Of a stretch of 6,943 bases of DNA, positions 4,573 to 6,943 are shown piece after piece. Both the position numbers and the translations under genes were made by a program. The stretch lies in the NCBI GenBank assembly GCA_030039095.1, contig JASHQP010000060.1, positions 1-6,943 on the forward strand, given 5' to 3'. The stretch is from Streptosporangiaceae bacterium (GTDB taxonomy: Bacteria > Actinomycetota > Actinomycetes > Streptosporangiales > Streptosporangiaceae). Below the pieces are notes generated by a model. It saw only the letters and a list, made by a program, of their open reading frames with translations, was not told the origin of the DNA and ran no database searches. Position 1 is the stretch's first letter. Each line of letters opens with the position of its first letter.

Positions 4573-5808
4573 ATGTTCTTGGATGACGAAGGCGACAGGC
4601 GTTACAAGCGCTGGCTAAAGAATCGGCCGCCCCTGTTGGAAAAGGGAGGCGACGACCCCGGGGGCGTGCTGGACGGGCCGGGTTATCGTTACCGGCCGCG
4701 CCAGATCCTGCTCGAGATCACTGAGACCCCCGCCTACGAGCAGGTGATTGCCACGCTCGAGAGCCGGCGGGCCGCTGCCGACGAAAGGCTCAACCAGAGC
4801 TTCGCCTCGGCAGGCCTGCCCGTCGAGGCTTTCCTGCTTCCGGCCGACGTATCGATACCGGCGCTGGTGAGCACGCTCCGTCGGCGCACCCGCAGCGGCG
4901 CTCCCCTGCCGAACGTCGGGCCGAACTACGTGTTCAGCGGCGAGCCCGACTACCAGGGCGGGCCTGCCGGCGAGCCGTGCCCCGCCCCGAAGTTCAGGGA
5001 AATAGCCTTCAACGGGCCTGAAGATCCAAAGATCGCGGTCCTGGACACGGGCCTCGACCCGTCGGTGCCGGCCCTGCACCCCGAGCTGGCGGCCAGGCTG
5101 GACTATCAGGCGCTGGACGAGGAGAACCAGGTGCTGCCGGACGGGGACATCGCCGCCGAGGGCGGCCACTCCACGCATATCGAGGGCATCATCACGCGAC
5201 TGGCCCCGCACACCAGGATCCGCCAGGTCATGGTGCTGGATCCGGCGGGCGTCGGCGACGATCACACGATCGCAGTGGGACTTGCCCGAGCGTCCGCGCC
5301 GGTGATCAACCTCTCGCTCGGCGGCTATACCCACGACGACGCTCCGCCGGTGGCCACCGGCGTCGCGCTCGCCAAGCACACCGGCGACGACGTTGTCGCT
5401 GTCGCCGCGGCCGGCAACAACGCCCAGGACCGGCCGTTCTGGCCCGCCGCGTTCAAGCATGTCGTCTCCGTCGGCGCGGTGGACCTGCGCGGCGGCGCAA
5501 CGAAGCTGGCCACGTTCAGCAACTACGGCTGGTGGGTCGACGTCTACGCCCCGGGCGTGGAGATCCACAGCACCTACCTGAACGCCGTGTGGAAGCTGCC
5601 CACCGACTCGACGGCGACCCCTATCCACGGCTATGCGTGGTGGAGCGGGACCTCGTTCGCGGCGCCGCAGATCGCGTCGCTGATCGTCAAGGAGCTCCCG
5701 AAGGCGGGCAGCGCCCGGCGGGCCGCTCTCGCCGTGCTGTCCAGGGCCCACTGGGAACCGGGGCTCGGCCCGGTCCTGATACCCGACCGCGAAATCGTCC
5801 GCCACTAG
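4573..5808 (+). CDS. S8 family (subtilisin-like) serine peptidase, probably intracellular
   Basis: A 411-residue protein. ATG 4573 is chosen over the in-frame TTG 4567 because GGGGG (4560-4564) lies 8 nt upstream. The catalytic triad is complete: Asp158 (IAVLDTGLDP), His199 (GGHSTHIEGII), oxyanion Asn282 (VAAAGNN) and Ser361 (SGTSFAAPQIASL). The His motif departs from the usual HGTHVAG. Residues 37-125 look like a divergent inhibitor-type prodomain: a beta strand RPRQILLEI, helix EQVIATLESRRAAADERL, strand VEAFLLP, helix IPALVSTLRRR, then VGPNYVFSGEP, resembling the VxPNYVF end of subtilase propeptides. There is no signal peptide or membrane segment, which suggests cytosolic action, unlike most actinobacterial subtilases. 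Only one cysteine (C136). It follows the sigma gene and converges on the CHAT gene. Substrates are unknown; the neighbouring proteins are candidates. Confidence 0.95.
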   Translation: MFLDDEGDRRYKRWLKNRPPLLEKGGDDPGGVLDGPGYRYRPRQILLEITETPAYEQVIATLESRRAAADERLNQSFASAGLPVEAFLLPADVSIPALVSTLRRRTRSGAPLPNVGPNYVFSGEPDYQGGPAGEPCPAPKFREIAFNGPEDPKIAVLDTGLDPSVPALHPELAARLDYQALDEENQVLPDGDIAAEGGHSTHIEGIITRLAPHTRIRQVMVLDPAGVGDDHTIAVGLARASAPVINLSLGGYTHDDAPPVATGVALAKHTGDDVVAVAAAGNNAQDRPFWPAAFKHVVSVGAVDLRGGATKLATFSNYGWWVDVYAPGVEIHSTYLNAVWKLPTDSTATPIHGYAWWSGTSFAAPQIASLIVKELPKAGSARRAALAVLSRAHWEPGLGPVLIPDREIVRH

Positions 5809-5832
5809 CTGGGCCCTGGAGCCTGCCGAGGA

Positions 5833-5868
5833 GCCTGGGCTGCGGCGGCTACCCGCCGTAGCCCAGGC
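5833..5868. terminator. Strong 16-bp bidirectional terminator hairpin between S8 and CHAT genes
   Basis: GCCTGGGCT-G-CGGCGG (5833-5848) pairs with CCGCCG-T-AGCCCAGGC (5853-5868), all Watson-Crick except one G-T, around the loop CTAC. It begins 25 nt after the S8 stop. It also overlaps the last codons of the convergent CHAT gene, whose TAG stop (5849-5851) sits in the loop. No T-tract follows on either strand. Position and symmetry support a shared terminator for both convergent transcripts. Confidence 0.7.
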
Positions 5869-6943
5869 AGGCCAGCGCGGCCGCGGTGACGTGCGCCAGC
5901 GGGCCAGCCGAGCGCGCCTGGGCCCGCACGGCCCGCAGTGCACCGGCCGGGGAGCATCCCGAGCTGGCCCGCAGGTGCCAGCCGAGCGCCAGCGGGCCCA
6001 TGACACGATCGGGCACCGCCAGCAGGGCGGCGATCACGGTGCTGGTGCCCGTGGCCAGGAGCGCGGCGACCAGCCCGGTCATCTCGTCGCCCGGCAGGGC
6101 CGGCGACAGGGCCGAGTCGCAGGCCGCCAGGAAGATCGCCCGGGGCGGCCGGCGCAGCCTCTCGAGGTCGCAGACGGTCAGCGGCCCGTCGGCGAGAACG
6201 AGCGAGGAGAACATCGCGTTGTCTGCGCGGAACCTTCCGTGCGCCGCGATGTGGGCCACATCCGCGCCATCGAGCGCCCCCAGCGCCGCGCGAACCGTGG
6301 CCGCCCGGCCGGTGAGCACATCGGCGTCCGGGTAGAGCCCGGCTACGGCCTCGAGCTCGAGATCCGAGCCCGGCAGTCCTGGCCCGGCGATCAGCGTCAC
6401 CCGGCGCGCGGTGGCTGCCGCTGGGTGGCCGCCGCCGCGGACGGCGCCGCCGCGGCTGGCATTCCTGGCCTTCAGCCAGGTCGCGGCCGACGGCGCCATC
6501 GTCAGTGCCCGGCCAGCGCAGCTCGGAAGCACCGGCCAGGGCAGAGAATGCAGGAAGCCGGTGGGCACGACGACGAGCGGCCGGTCTGCGGTGAGCGGTG
6601 CCAGCGGCAGCATCAGGGAAGCGTCCAGGCGGGCGCCGGCGGCGGTCGCAAGCTGCCGCGCTGCCCCCAGAGACGCGGCGGAACCATGGCTGGCCAGCAG
6701 GCGGCGCCAGGCAAAACGGAGTGACTCCACCTCGAGCGTCACCGGTCCGGCCGGGCCGAGACGGTGCAGCGAGCACTCCCCGGCGCGCAGCACCACGGCG
6801 TGCAGGTCTCCCGCGCACTGCAGATACTCCACCAGCACGCGATCGCCCAGGGCCTCCGCCAGGACGTGCTCGTCCGGCGTCGACGAGGGCGGTCCGCCGG
6901 GCGCGCCGGCGGCGTGCCGCATCCGCCGGCGCGCCTGCAGCTC
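5849..6943 (-). CDS. CHAT-domain caspase-like protease, C-terminal part (5' end outside window)
   Basis: The frame is open to the right edge, giving 364 residues; no stop or Shine-Dalgarno precedes the ATG at 6922, so that codon is probably internal. CHAT domains are caspase-clan (separase-related) cysteine proteases or their relatives. Counting from Met 6922, the fold reads: LGDRVLVEYLQCAGDLHAVVL (25-45); LVVVPTGFLHSLPWPVLP (116-133), a CHAT hallmark; VTLIAGPGLPGSDLELEAV (175-193); the His motif VAHIAAHGRF with His228; and the Cys motif AIFLAACDSAL with Cys268. The catalytic dyad is therefore intact. The end, DEMTGLVAALLATGTSTVIAALLAVPD (279-305), is typical. A Gly/Ala/His-rich insertion lies at 157-173. 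Such proteins commonly carry N-terminal TPR repeats; that part is outside the window. The gene converges on the S8 peptidase with 40 bp between stops. A role in regulated proteolysis or cell death is inferred from the family. Confidence 0.93.
   Translation of the reverse strand, partial: ELQARRRMRHAAGAPGGPPSSTPDEHVLAEALGDRVLVEYLQCAGDLHAVVLRAGECSLHRLGPAGPVTLEVESLRFAWRRLLASHGSAASLGAARQLATAAGARLDASLMLPLAPLTADRPLVVVPTGFLHSLPWPVLPSCAGRALTMAPSAATWLKARNASRGGAVRGGGHPAAATARRVTLIAGPGLPGSDLELEAVAGLYPDADVLTGRAATVRAALGALDGADVAHIAAHGRFRADNAMFSSLVLADGPLTVCDLERLRRPPRAIFLAACDSALSPALPGDEMTGLVAALLATGTSTVIAALLAVPDRVMGPLALGWHLRASSGCSPAGALRAVRAQARSAGPLAHVTAAALACLGYGG

Noticed and set aside
4615..6006. Minus-strand 463-codon open frame opposite the S8 gene
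   Set aside because: It is antisense to a subtilase with all catalytic motifs and crosses the CHAT 3' end; the product is Arg/Gly-rich with no domain.
6920..6922. ATG 6922 as the true start of the CHAT gene
   Set aside because: No Shine-Dalgarno precedes it, the frame stays open through the right edge, and CHAT proteins of this type usually have long N-terminal repeat regions. It is more likely an internal Met.
2422..6943. CRISPR-linked (type III-E like) system
   Set aside because: Despite the CHAT and sigma resemblance there is no repeat-spacer array and no Cas protein in the window; only flanking sequence could revive this idea.

Overview
This is a GC-rich window (about 70 % by eye) with strong G/C bias at third codon positions, GTG starts and hairpins lacking T-tracts. 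It looks like an actinobacterial (actinomycete-type) chromosome; I cannot name the genus. I see no tRNA, rRNA, CRISPR array, transposase or phage gene.

Left part (1-2421), a metabolic locus on the minus strand. A beta-keto acid cleavage enzyme (BKACE, formerly DUF849) runs off the left edge. An IclR-family regulator lies upstream of it and points the same way. The 487 bp between them holds a recognisable promoter with two perfect palindromes (operator candidates) in front of the BKACE gene, and a run of hairpins that probably ends the iclR transcript. The simplest reading is a catabolic gene controlled by the adjacent IclR protein.

Right part (2422-6943), a compact cluster with a signalling or conflict-system flavour. 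It has (i) an unrecognised 410-residue, 17-cysteine protein on the minus strand; (ii) divergently, an ECF-like sigma factor; (iii) on the same strand as sigma, a subtilisin-family (S8) peptidase with a prodomain-like N-terminus and no signal peptide; and (iv) convergently, the C-terminal 364 residues of a CHAT-domain (caspase-like) protein that enters from beyond the right edge. Two predicted intracellular proteases, one sigma factor and one Cys-rich protein side by side suggest a proteolytic cascade coupled to transcription. The parts recall the TPR-CHAT/sigma-factor module of type III-E CRISPR loci, but no CRISPR components are present here.

Structured intergenic DNA marks this second cluster. 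A hairpin would pair the Shine-Dalgarno of the Cys-rich gene. A 9-bp inverted repeat lies between the divergent genes. A 16-bp hairpin between the convergent S8 and CHAT genes places the CHAT stop codon in its loop.
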